Positions 47,345 to 59,057 of a stretch of 64,000 bases of DNA are shown here, piece after piece. Made by a program: the position numbers and the translations under genes. The stretch spans positions 992,001 to 1,056,000 of the forward strand of contig MCGE01000011.1 of NCBI GenBank assembly GCA_002105175.1, written 5' to 3'. Within the stretch, counting starts at the first letter, position 1. Every line of letters begins with the position of its first letter. The notes under the pieces are model-generated. The model did no database searches. It saw nothing but the letters and a program-made list of their open reading frames with translations, and was not told where the DNA came from. Source of the DNA: Absidia repens. Its lineage: Eukaryota > Mucoromycota > Mucoromycetes > Mucorales > Cunninghamellaceae.

Positions 47345-48795
47345 TTTTAATAAAAAAATAAGTTCTATTGATTGGTAAATACTAATACTAAAGGAAAGGA
47401 GACAATGATAGCGAGCAGTTTTATTGGAAGAAGCATGACGAAGACTAATGTGGGATTTGAAGAATGACCAACATTAGCACAAAGGGATAATTGTAATATG
47501 GGAGCTAATATACTGTACAAGGTAGGAGAAAGACCAGGTGGGTACCTTTTATTGAAGTACAATAACAATCAACACTAGTCAAAAAGGGCGATATTAGTTA
47601 AAAAAAAATCGATTGCGCAGTATTGTAACGCCTAATGGGACATTTTTCATAGAATTATGTAGAAATAGATCTATTTTATTTAGATGTAATGGAAGGATCT
47701 ATTGGAAGAAGCATGAGGGAGGCTAATGTGGGATTTGGTGAATTGTCAACACTAATTTATAGGGATACAAGGTATGAGAAAGTCAGGTAAGAGTGTTTTA
47801 TTGAAATACAATAATGGTCAACATCGATCAAAATGGATGATGGTAATAAAAAAACGGATCTAATACACATGAGAGAGACTAATGGGACATTTTTTATTAA
47901 AGGATGTAGAAATAGACATACTTTATTTAGGTGTAGATACAAACTGTAGACAAACTAACACTAAGCTAAGCTAATGAAGGCTTCAGGAAGCCAACTGATG
48001 ATGGCCCCAAATCCTGAATTCAAAATGAAAGGGTTTCCCCATGCGTCTGTAATCCCTAAGCTGAAACCCCTTTTAAACTAGTCCTGACACTATTGTAAGT
48101 CCAACATAACCTTATAGAAGCTGAATGGTGAAGAAAAAAATTGAAGAAGAAAGAAAGAAAGAGCGGAAAAATAAAAAATTGAGAGTAAATAAAGGTTCAC
48201 GTGGGCGGCTTTTAAAACATTTTTTTGGTTTCTTACATTTTTTTTTTTCTTTAAAGTGTAAAAGAAATCGCACGTTTTTTTTTTTGGAGAGGGTGGAGTT
48301 TACAACAATCAATAACGTCCAACGTCATCAACATAGCGATTTTATTTTGAGGCTGTATTCGCCACCATCCAACATCGACAGCAAGGTTGTCTCTTCTCGT
48401 TATGCCTTTGCAGTGAGTTGAGACATGTCGGTGTATGTTTGTTTATACCCCGTCACTGTATAATAAGTTTTCACTCATCGTAAAGTAGTATACATTATTT
48501 ATTTGGTTACTTTATCTTATATTACATTTATTCTACAGAAAGATACAATTACCCCAGATCTCCACACCCGCCAGCAGGCATCCCTGAACTCACTCACTTT
48601 TCGATTGAAGTCGTGCTACCATCATAAGACCAGCTTAATTTAGATTTAATGGTTTATATATATATATGTCTGAATAAAATATGCATTGTCGTTTTGCTTT
48701 TATATCTTCTCTCATACGCTTACTTTTCCTAGTCGAACGGATATATCCACATTATATAGTGCATGTGCATATAGATCAAAAACGAAATAAATAAA
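47345..48795 (+). repeat. Dispersed non-coding repeat, copy D (long form, internal duplications)
   Basis: Longest copy of the family at 13, 31.6 and 39 kb. The box ATTGGAAGAAGCATGA...GACTAATGTGGGATTTG occurs at about 47425 and again at about 47700, and TTTATTGAA(G/A)TACAATAA at about 47548 and 47798, so the 5' part carries direct duplications about 250-275 nt apart. The core (AACTAAGCTAAGCTAATGAAGG, CCCAAATCCTGAATTCAAA, GGGTTTCCCCATGCG, TTTTAAACTAGTCCTGAC, TTCACGTGGGCGG) and the 3' block shared with copy C follow. It does not look protein-coding. Confidence 0.75.
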
Positions 48796-49599
48796 AAAAA
48801 GGGGAGGGTAGGGTATGAGGCAATTTCGATTGGTTATCGCGTTCAGAGCTTTGTCTGTTTTGATAGCTTCTAGATATAAGAATCAACGGGGGGTTTTTTG
48901 AACGGATTTACATAGAAAATGGCGTAATGGACCAAGAAAGAGGGACAGTAAAGGATGCACAAAAAAAAAAAAAAAGGCGGTGAAGGATGCTATGAGTGAT
49001 TATACTGACAAAGTATTCGTCTAGGTACGATTGTGTTATTAGTAAACTATATCTCATGATGCAGGTAAACTAAGAAGGAGTGTTTTCTAATGTGGACAAA
49101 TGTTTTACAATGACTACAGTATTTAATTGATGCAGGTTTGTTTTTTTTTTTTTGCGACTATAGCTATCAAGCTCACTGACTCTACGCTGATATAACCATA
49201 ATGTGTATTGATTTATCCTTTTTTTCGCACATAGTAAAATAGATGATGGGAAGCACTTGTCATCCTCGTTTTTTAACTAAGTACTAACTTTGAGACACTA
49301 CACGTAAAAAATACATCGATAACAATTAATATATAAAATAATTCGATATATGATAGGCTTTTTTTTATTTCAGACATGTAGTATAAAACGTTTTGTGGGG
49401 TCATTTCTACATAAAATAGTATATAAATATATATGTACATATAAAACTAGATGGAGAACATATTGTAAAAGCTACATAGATACAGTATATAACATGTTTG
49501 TGAACGCAAGGATAATGATAAGGGAAAGGGGAAGGGGAAGGGGAAGGGGAGTGAAGGGTAATTTGCTATATCATAAAAGGGGCTAGGGAGGTAGGAGCA
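48796..49599. other. Intergenic region with purine minisatellite
   Basis: About 0.8 kb without a gene. A GGGGAA repeat lies at 49521-49550, a candidate G-quadruplex on the plus strand. A and T runs at 48961-48976 and 49141-49154. Confidence 0.5.
49521..49550 (+). repeat. (GGGGAA)n short minisatellite
   Basis: Five near-perfect GGGGAA units; similar shorter tracts occur at about 6941 and 51132. Confidence 0.85.
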
Positions 49600-51558
49600 C
49601 TAAACAGCCATATTCCAGGTAAATGATACCGCCACCGGGTCATCGTTCCATTTCTTTTCCAGACACACTTCTTCCATTAAAGCACGTTGGTTGACAGTAT
49701 GAGCAGATGTACCCCCTCATTTCCGATAACAAACACGATGAATTAAGCAAAGCACCAGATCGAGATGAGACTTGCACTGCCGGTTGTATTTTTCGGAGAA
49801 ACTGACATCGTTGACAAATCGATGTTATGAAACAAACTGATCAAATCGCTGGCCAGGAAGGATTTGGAACCAATATCATTCGATGGATTGAGAGGTTACT
49901 GGATTGAAAACATTTATTGAGCATTTCTTCCTCGATATATTCCCTAAGTAAACAAGAGATTATTAGATCGCCCAATCCCCTTCACCTCCATCCCCCCTTT
50001 TTTTTCCTTTACCTTATTAATAGTAGCGCCACCACCTGTAATACAAAACCCAGCTTTAGCGAGTTCAAATTCGGCACCATAATAATGATAAAACTCCAAT
50101 AATAAGTTGCCAAGGTTTTGATCAAGATCAATTGTACCTGAGAAAATTTTGGATTAAGTCTATGGAAAAGAAAAGATGTTAGTTTAGTCAATTTTCTTTA
50201 TTATACAAGTATATGCTTTTGTTGTCACCTGTAGGAAGCGGATCACCAAACAGGTTAAACTTAACCCGCCGACACCACCTGTTTACACTGTGTGCAAATG
50301 ATGGAGCGCCACCAGATGTTTCACCATCAATGTCAGTTCTCTAGAACAGGGGTAACGGTCAAGCATGTCGGACATATAGGAAGCACATTTGAAGCACATT
50401 TGACCCCATTTTTGGAATAGAAGGTAATGTCAATCTTTATCGATGTCAAAGCATCCACACATTCAATGATAGGTACCTTGAAGAATAAATTTCAAGTTTA
50501 GTTGCAAATATAAAATAGTCTCATAATCATATTTTTGTTACCGTTGCTGATCCAAAAGGAGACGGATCGAAGACTGTTGGGGAATGTCACTACCATATCA
50601 ATATTACTATATAGATGTTAGTATGGTGATCATTGGCATGTTCCTGTTACTATTTTATTTACCTATCTGGTAAAAATGTATTGATCGTAAGACATCCAAA
50701 AACGTTCACTTGAATACCTTCCCACTTTGAGACTAATGAGTGTTGAACCTTGTGAACCAGATAATGTCGTATGAAAATTTCGTATTTCTTGGATTGAATA
50801 TATCGTAAAAAGTCCAGTACTTGATTCTGAAGGCTAAAAAAAAAAAGAAACAAAGAAAAAGGAAGACTGGGTGTGAGACAAAGGGGATGAATCATGCGTA
50901 GCTACATTTTGGGTTCTACCTTATGCGATGCCCCTTATCTGATCACCACCAGGGATAATTCGTCTTCATATACTTTTCAACGTCGTCGTTGTCGCCTAGT
51001 GTTTCATCGTACTGCCAACTTACTGGGGCTTTCGCGTGCTCGTTTCAATGTTATTGTTTCTGAGTTAGTTTAAATCGGGAGACATTGTGTTCATCTAGTG
51101 AAAGAAAGAGTATGGGTTAGATATTGATAGAAGGGGAAGGGAAGGGGAGCGTCATTTACTTGCCTGCCAATGTCGTTTCCTTGTTTTCCTTTACATCGCT
51201 CATAGGGCTGTTGTCGCCAGATTTTGTATAACCAACTTCGGAAAAGGCAGTAAAAGAGACAAATGTTGTATCCTCCATTTCAACGTCAGAATCGCTTAAT
51301 GCATGTGCGACTTGATGGTAGTTGGTGCCGTGGGTAACAGTTGCACTGTCTTCACCGTCATCGTCATCGGATATAACAATGGCGTTGTTCGCTTGGATAG
51401 TTAATGAAACGTCTTCATTGTCATGACCTTCGCCGCCAGAGATAAGAATGGCAGAGTTGGGTTCATGTTCAAGTCCAAGTATGGTACGTTCGTCCCTGGT
51501 GCGCCAATATTTATTTTACGTCGTTTTTTGTGGGAGTAAGCGACAGCATTCGTGCCAT
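49600..51558 (-). pseudogene. Pseudogene of a Trf4/5-type non-canonical poly(A) polymerase
   Basis: The minus strand still reads as a TRF4/PAPD5-type nucleotidyltransferase in pieces: a variable acidic N-terminus (51510-51165); WQYDETLGDND...TNYPWW then an in-frame stop; NQVLDFLRYIQSKKYE; the nucleotidyltransferase core VNVFGCLTINTFLPDSNIDMVV; VPIIECVDALTSIKIDITF; TGGVGGLSLTCLVIRFLQ; the PAP-associated block NLGNLLLEFYHYYG..., CITGGGATINK; and PLNPSNDIGSKSF. The family Gly-Ser of FGS is Gly-Cys and the first catalytic Asp of DID is Asn. Stops interrupt at least three family-conserved points. A direct repeat of AAATGTGCTTC near 50390 shifts the frame. Intron borders are still visible (for example GTAAAT at 50663), so it arose by gene duplication or decay, not retroposition. 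Normal members act in TRAMP-like RNA surveillance. Confidence 0.8.
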
Positions 51559-52302
51559 AACTTTTTCAAGTTGGGAAGATAATATTTTTAGACAAAGAAA
51601 AAAAAATTGGAGATGTCACAAACAAAAAAAAAAAGACGGTGAGCTGGTTCCTTCGGCACCAAAAATTTGCAGTATATCTGTGAGGATTTGAGGACTGGGT
51701 ATGAACTGTTTGATGAACAGTATTATGATTTCAGCTCTGACACCAGGAGTCGGTGTTTGACAATATCGACAATGCATTTGCCCTGAACTGCAGTTTCGTG
51801 TTTCTCTTTTGTTTCTCTACTGCCTCTTTTCTTTTTTTTTTTATTCTTTTTTCTTTTTTTTTCTTTTCTACTTATCATCTGTCTGACTTATGCATCATGG
51901 ACGATCAAGTACTAAAAGCTTTTGAGACTGGGACAAGACGTCACCGAAGAAGACAAGGAAAACAAGGAAGGCGACGACGTCGACGAAAACGGTTTGGTGA
52001 TGAATACCGAAGAAGTGCAGCAGCTCCATCAACCTCCAGTATGTAACGTAAGTTTATTTGATCAAAAATACATAAAACCTCATACTGATGTTCAATTTCC
52101 TCAAATAGAAAATGGAAAACGGCACTAGCAGCTCATGATCCAATGGTTGTCTTCAGGGCGTTGGATAGACGTTCACGTATGCATACCAGTATCAGCGTGC
52201 AATCACTGTCATACTGTATTTTACGGGAAGCTCTCGACGCCTGGTCATACCATCCTCCTCCTCCACGTAGCAAAAACGTGTTGATGTATACAGTATAAGA
52301 TA

Positions 52303-52358
<56 letters not shown>

Positions 52359-53782
52359 CTTCCCCGGTAATTCATGTAGACTCACTAACTTTTGTTTTCC
52401 TTGGCTTCCTAATCATCTTCTTCCTCAATTTTTATTTGGCGCATGTCAATGTCATTTCTTCCCCATTCCAAATATTTTCTCACTATCCCAAATTATTATT
52501 TTCCCAATCCCAATTTTATTTTGTCACCGTCTCAATTTATTTATACCTCATCTAAATTGGAAGTGAATAAACTGTAGTGTGGACAGTATGAAAATTGAAA
52601 TCCAGCCGTATAAGCATATTTAGGACGCTGCCATTAAATATTTTCCCCCAAAAAAAGGCAGGAATCAGGGGTAGCCAAAAAAAAAAAAAAAAAAAAAAAA
52701 AATAGGAGAGACGGAAAAAATGCTGGACATTCCAATAGAAGATCAATAAAAATTCAAGTACAAAATAATGCATATGATTTGTGTAAGGTGGTGTGTGCGT
52801 GTCGGTCAGCATCCTCAATCTGGTAATGCAAGCAATACTCTAGGCTCATAATTCATCAATCGATGAAATACACAAAGCATCTATTTTTTACTCTACATGT
52901 AATGGTGATCAAATCAAAGGAGGCAACAATACAGTAGCACTAATTATCAAGCCTTTTCCTCCTGAACAAAGTTATGGCGACATTGTAGGCTTTTATTTTT
53001 TAAAATAAAAATAAAAATAAAAAACAGTGACTTGGGTGCCATCAGGCATCAAATGGGTGGTATAGTTATATGACTATAATTATCGTCATCTTTATCGTTC
53101 AAACAGCGCATGTGCCTAGACTTATTGACAAGGTCTTTCCAAAGTGCGCAAACTAGGCACCGTACATGAAATTTGGTATGCTTAGATAGTCATTTCAAGA
53201 AAACAACAGTCCCTTGCATGGATCTCTTTACATCCTTTCCCCGTTTTTTCTTTTTTCTTTCTCAAGTCCCCTCCCCCTTTTTATTTTCACTCTCAGCCCT
53301 TATAGATAGTACTCGGATAAATTAAACTACCTAAATACCAAGAGAAAAAAAAACCCTCCCTCCCAAAAGTGATAGCAAATAAACAAATTAGTAAGCTTGA
53401 AGATATATTTATAACAAGAGTACCTTATTGAATTCTTCGATCATACCTCATAGTGAATCTACCCTAATCAGTTTCGAGATCGGGAATATCACTTCTCCTA
53501 ATAAGCGCATACTACGATCATCTCGTGTAAACTAAGTGTATATGCTTTTTTTTTCGATGGGTGGCACTTTAAGTTATGTATGCCAATCTTTTTCATGTCG
53601 AAAATAGGTTCGAAATTCTTACTTTTTTTTTTCATTACACCTCCCTAATCTCCTCCTGTCAAACTATAATAAAGAAACAAATCCAAGCAATTTTTTTTCA
53701 ATTTATACCTTTTCTTTTCTTTTTTTTATTTTTATCAAAATAATTTCAACTCCACAAATTTAATACTTTATAATCAAATAAA
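51559..53782. other. Intergenic region with broken frame and long A tract
   Basis: About 2.2 kb. At 51898 an ATG opens a frame that turns implausibly Arg-rich; a neighbouring frame over 51925-52050 looks more protein-like (acidic, VTEEDKENKEGDDVDENG), which suggests a shifted, decayed gene start. A run of 54 A lies at 52304-52357 and another of about 23 at 52678-52701. Otherwise AT-rich; the last 150 nt are a T-rich leader. Confidence 0.45.
52304..52357. repeat. Long poly(A) tract (54 nt)
   Basis: The longest homopolymer in the window. No clear target-site duplication is visible by eye. Confidence 0.95.
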
Positions 53783-53911
53783 ATGGAATCGGATACTAAA
53801 GGAGCGTCATCACAATTTGCATCTGACAAGTCCAGTGTTGAATATGAATCCCAGGCTGAATTATACCATGAACCAAAAGTATCAAATTTACGATTCGCGC
53901 TGGTGTTTTTT

Positions 53912-53943
<32 letters not shown>

Positions 53944-56076
53944 GTGAAGTTCACTCTCAGCAGATCCCATGCTTACACCCCGACTTTTTTTTTTTTTCAT
54001 AGGCTAATCTTGGGATTTTTTATGGCGGCATTAGATCAAACCATTGTCATCACTGCTTTGGGCCAAATTTCTTCTGAATTTAATGCTTCAAACGATATTG
54101 GATGGGTTGGCTCTTCTTACCTTTTAACTATGAGTGGTTTTCAACCTATGTATGGTATTTTTTCTGATATCCTGTAAGTCTTCGTCACCCCCCCTCATCT
54201 CCTTTTTTCTATATTCCCCTTTATCCCATCTAACGATATTTTTCTTTTTCATCAAACTTTTAGTGGTCATAAGACCGTGTACTTGATTGCTATTTCTATT
54301 TTCTTACTGGGCAGTGTACTTTGTGGTCTGTCATCAAGCATGTTTATGCTTATTATGTCTCGAGGTAAGATATAGACAGTCATTATTGTTCAAGCATCGT
54401 ATTCACTTTTTTTTTATTTTTTTATATAGCTGTACAAGGCATTGGTGGTGCGGGACTTATCACTGTAGTTTTAATTATTGTTACTGACGTTGTCTCCATC
54501 AGAGATCGAGGTAAAATGCCAAACCTGCTTATTTAATTTGATTCCCGCTCATTGATTTTTTCTTTCTCAGCCAAGTATCAAGGTGTTCTTGGTGTTGCTC
54601 TTGGTACTGCTACTGTTGCCGGACCATTGATTGGTGGTGCTTTTGCTGATGCTAATTTATGGAGGTAATTATCGATACATATATAAATTACATCATTCAG
54701 GATTTGGGTAACTTATTCTTTCTTTCTTTCAGGTGGTCGTTTTACATGAATGTTTTTATTGGGTGAGTCCTGCGTTTTTTCGTTTTAAATCCCGCCCATT
54801 TTTGCGAAGTGCTAGAACTCCTTTTTCTTTTTTTTTTCTTTTGACATGACTATTCAGATTGGCTGCTATTATTATCATCGCGTTCTTCTTCCAACATGAC
54901 ATGTATAAAAATCATCGTGAGCCTAGCACCTTGCCCATGAAGTCTCAACTTCGACAAGTAGATTATGGAAGTCTTCTTCTGTTGATGCCTGGTGCCATTT
55001 GTGTTTTAGTAGCATTACAAACTGGTGGCGAAGAATTATCTTGGACCTCACCTTTGGTTCTCACCCTCTTTGGCGTTGGTGCATTGGCGCTTGTATGCTT
55101 TGTTCTCAGCGAAATATTCCTTATTAAGCACAACCCGGTCTTGCCTCGTCGTATGGTAACATGTAGAACCACTATGGCCGTTTTCCTTGCTCAATTTGCT
55201 GGAAGCGCATCTGACTATGCTATCATGTACTTTGTTCCTCTTCATTATCAAATGGTGCGGGGTGACACTGGTGTACAATCTGCTTTGGAACTGTTGCCCT
55301 TCTTTTTGGCAGCGGTAACGGCAGGTTTGGTATCTGGTATTCTTATCTCAAAGACGGGCTACTATCGAATCTATCTCTGGTCTGGGTGTTGCTTTGTCGT
55401 GATTGGTGCCTCTTTGCTGCAAATGTCGACTGTAGACTCCAATGTGATCCATCAATATGTTTATCTAGCTATTATGGGGCTTGGTGTGGGTTTGTGTAAA
55501 CAATCCTTCATTATCGCTGGTCAAGCCGCTGTACCAGATAAAGAGTAAGTTTTCTTCTTTTATATGTGCTTATAGCTTTGCCGTAGCCATGTACTCATGT
55601 CCCTTTTTCTTATTTTATTAGTCTCTCACTGGCTACTTCACACGGTCAATTTTTCCGTATTCTTGGCGGCGCTGTAGGAATTAGTATTTCCGCAACTATC
55701 TTCCGGTACAATATTGCTCGTGGTCTTGACGGACTTATGAAGAAATACCACATGCATTTATCGCTCAAGAACATCAATATGATCAAAAATCTACCTCGTC
55801 CAATTAGAATTCAAGTACAAACGGTGGCTGTTGAAGCGATAGACAGAATTTATCTGTTTGGTAATACAAAATGATCTTTGAATGAAATTTACTCATCGCA
55901 AAAAAAAGAAATTGACTGACATGACATTTTCTCTATCTTATAATATAGCTGCTATCTCTGCAGGAGTAGCTCTTATTGCTGTGGTATTCATCAAGCATTT
56001 TGATTTGTGGAAACCAGAACATGAAGAAACCGAAGAAATCGATCGAAAACAAAATGGCCATTACTCGTCGGATTAG
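53783..56076 (+). CDS. MFS transporter, DHA2 (14-TM) drug:H+ antiporter type, 9 exons (553 aa)
   Basis: Exons 53783-53913, 54003-54173, 54264-54364, 54430-54510, 54571-54664, 54733-54762, 54858-55544, 55622-55860 and 55949-56076 sum to 1662 nt. A charged cytosolic N-terminus is followed by about 14 hydrophobic spans. Family motifs: LDQTIVITALGQIS in TM1, a GIFSDILGHKT loop between TM2 and TM3, RAVQGIGGAGLITVV in TM4, and the antiporter motif C-like GTATVAGPLIGGAFAD in TM5. The length and the LDQTIV start are typical of the DHA2 subfamily, which exports drugs, siderophores or basic amino acids (vacuolar); the substrate cannot be told from sequence. It is probably a plasma- or vacuolar-membrane exporter. 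Intron 1 begins GTAAAA followed by an A run of about 27 nt. Confidence 0.93.
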
Positions 56077-56946
56077 AATACAACACTGACCTCTTGTGTA
56101 TGATCATATGCATTTTGTTTTAAAATTTTATTATCCTCCTTGTCTTTTATGTTATAGTTATTTCAGTTTTAGTTTACAATTTACGTAGATGGGATCTCTT
56201 TATTACACTCTCTTCCCTTTTTTTTTTTTTACATATCATTCATCTCTTTTTTCTTATAGTATCATTCCTTTTTTTACAATATATATCCAATAAACGAAAC
56301 ATTTCTTTTTTACACATCATCCAATATTTATATCATGTTTTTTTTTTTTTTTTTTTTTTTTAGTTTTTTAGTTTTTTATCGCTGCTGTAGCCATTGTTGT
56401 TGTAGATATCCAATAAACTGTATATTGCTATTATTTAAGAAACCTTCTGTGTTATCTGATTCGTAAACTGATTGGATGGGACACGAAAACTTACCACTCT
56501 CGTTTTGGAAGGTGACCTCCCGCGGCTATTCCGTGTGTGCCCATCAATATATGTATATTGTTGCTCGTATTATTTCCCATGTACTCCAAACAAACGCATG
56601 TTAACCATTTTGTGACAAACTGGAATTTTGGCTAATGATTTAGAGTCGTATAGGTGTAGTTATTCCCTTCAAGCAAATAGTCAGCTGGCCCAAGCAGGAT
56701 GAGGGCCAAAAAAATCCCGCGGTTGCCCACACACTGAAAAATCCCATAGTGCCGGGTTTCCCTTTTTCTCCTTTTCTTTCTGTTTCCCCACACTTGGTTA
56801 CTTGAGTTTTTTCCCCTTTCTTCCGTCGTTCCCTTGTTTATTGTTTTATACAACCAGTCCCTTCCCTTACTACTTCCAACCCTCCTCCCTTTTTTTACAC
56901 CCTGTCGATCGTCAATACCCCTTGATTCGTCCTGGGACACCGCTTC
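56077..56946. other. MFS 3' flank and hexokinase-like promoter
   Basis: About 870 nt; an AATAAA lies near 56290 and T runs at 56220-56231 and 56338-56361. The stretch 56760-56920 is C/T-rich leader for the next gene. Confidence 0.5.
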
Positions 56947-58720
56947 ATGAATTCAACTACTTGTCCTGGCTCACCCATGGATGCTTGCTCATCTCCTTAT
57001 GACCAGTCTTCATTCTCGCTACACTCCTTCGATCACCTTGCACATGGCAATGAACAGCAACAACAAGCCTTATCAGAACTACAACAAATGCTTTGTCTTG
57101 ACAAGTCAACTATAAGTCAGATCGCTGATTCTTTTTGTGCTGAACTCAAGTCTGGGCTGGTTGATGATCGATCAAGCGATCTTCAAATGATTCCCACTTT
57201 TGTCACTGGTAAGCGAGACAGCATGGGAAATAGAGTGTTACGGGCATCTACAATCCTAACACACTCGCATTTTCTTCTTTCTATGAACATAGGACACCCA
57301 ACTGGTAGCGAAAAAGGCACCTATTTGGCATTGGAAATCGCTGGAATGGATATCTACGCCTGTCAAGTGAAATTGAAAGGGGATCAAGGCAAACTGGCGA
57401 TCAATCAATATCAATACAAGGTTCCTCAAGATATGACAAGTGGGGATGATTTTATCGTACTGGTCGACTACATCGTGGAATGTGTCTCTGATTTCTTGGC
57501 GCGTGTAGGAACTCAAGATCAAATTATTTATTCCATGGCGGTATCGTTTGGATTTGCCATTCGACAAACTGGCCTTCATAGTGGCAAATTATTATCTCTG
57601 GGCTATGGATTCAATTACCCTACCGGAGTTGGTGTCGATATTGTCCAATTAATGCATGAAAGGGTCCAACTGAAAGGTTTGCCAGTCAGAATTGTAGCTA
57701 TCGCCAATGGTAAGTAATCCCACCCCTACCCCTACCCTATCCACGTTGTTTGTCTTTCTCTCATATTATTTTTTTCTGACAACGCGATGTCTTCTTTTGT
57801 TTCCTTTTGAATATTATAGATGCTGTTTGCACCTTGCTTGCTCATGCTTATCAACATCCTTCAACGCGACTTGGCATTGTTCACAGCTTGGGAACAAATT
57901 GCGCCTACTATGACATGACTCAAAATATTTCCAAACTAGGCGCTCCCAGCACCACCGCTTCAGCACATTCGGAAATGATTGTCAACACAGAATGGGCCAA
58001 TTTTGGATCATCACGGCGGACTTTACCGTGCACCTGGTTTGATCGGAAACTGGACCGTGAATCAATCAACCCGCAATTCCATGTGTTTGAGAAAATGACA
58101 ACTGGCATCTTTCTTGGTGAAATTGTACGGATTATCCTGACCTATCTCATCGATCAAAATTTACTTTTTCGTGGCGAATCATCACCTAGTCTCAACACAC
58201 CATATGGATTTGATACAAGCTACATGTATGTCTGTGAAGCGGACCAATCAACCGATTTTGATGACACTCGGGTTATATTGGAGGACATGATGAATATACC
58301 AAGGACTTGTGTGGCTGATCGGGAACTTGTGAAAAGGGTGTGCCAATTGGTGGGTATTCGCGCCGCTCTCCTGGTGGGGGCTGCTATTGCAGCTGTGATT
58401 CAGCATATGATGACGTCTGGCATAAGCTTGGGCTCCAATGACGATGGATGTGTTATATGTAAGCTATAAAAATTGTTTCATTATTCCATTAATTTACCTT
58501 TTTTTTTTTTTGTCCTGTCATTTATTTGTATATAGCAATCAGTGGAACTATATATGAAGATTATCCCTATTTTCATCCTCGTGTATGTACGACCTTGAAA
58601 GAACTCATCCCTGATCAAGTTGCCTCGAAATTATCCGTTGGTATTGTCAAACATTCTCGTATTGTTGGTGCTGCTATTGTGGCTATGATGGCTGAAAAAA
58701 TTGTATCCACGACACCATGA
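56947..58720 (+). CDS. Hexokinase-like protein with eroded catalytic motifs, 4 exons (500 aa)
   Basis: Exons 56947-57208, 57293-57709, 57820-58458 and 58536-58720 sum to 1503 nt. The fold is hexokinase along its length: IPTFVTGHPTGSEKGTYLALE, SFGFAIRQTGLHSGKLL, VGVDIVQLM, VRIVAIANDAVCTLLAHAY, LGTNCAYYD, MIVNTEWANFGS, KMTTGIFLGEIVR, GTIYEDYPYFHPR. Key active-site residues are altered. The phosphate-binding DLGGTN is EIAGMD (about residues 102-107), SFPxxQ is FAIRQ, and the WTKGF lysine motif is SLGYGF. The Asp of VNDTVGT is kept (D227) but T and G are replaced (NDAVCT). It is probably a non-catalytic sensor or regulator, as in Aspergillus and yeast hexokinase-like proteins, by inference. Intron 1 is 84 nt, in frame and stop-free. 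Confidence 0.87.
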
Positions 58721-59057
58721 TTTCCGTCTCCCTTTGCATATTTTATATGACGTAGTACTTTCCACTCTTTTTTTATTTTGTATTATTCTTCTCCCCTAAT
58801 CTTCTCATTTATTTTGTCCTCATTTTTTCAAATTCCAGTTATTCCCCTTCTCTTCCAAGTAGTTACTATTATTTATTTATTAGTTTAGCTCTTCTCATTC
58901 ATGCCTATCAGACACCAATTAAAAGCGGCGTTTTGATTCACTCAAAATTGGCGGCGTTTGGAATTTGAATGAATATTTTTGCCATTGTTTTTTGCACTTC
59001 ACTTTCTCTCACTCATCGCCACATCTCGGACACTTTTACAATCACTTTGATCATAAT
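58721..59057. other. Intergenic, SAP18 promoter
   Basis: AT/C-rich stretch. GGCGGCGTTTGG near 58950 resembles an E2F-like site. No gene. Confidence 0.45.

Noticed and set aside
51922..52046. Arg-rich frame at 51898-52046 as a nucleic-acid binding protein
   Set aside because: The Arg richness is the off-frame shadow of GAC/GAA-rich codons; the neighbouring frame is more natural.
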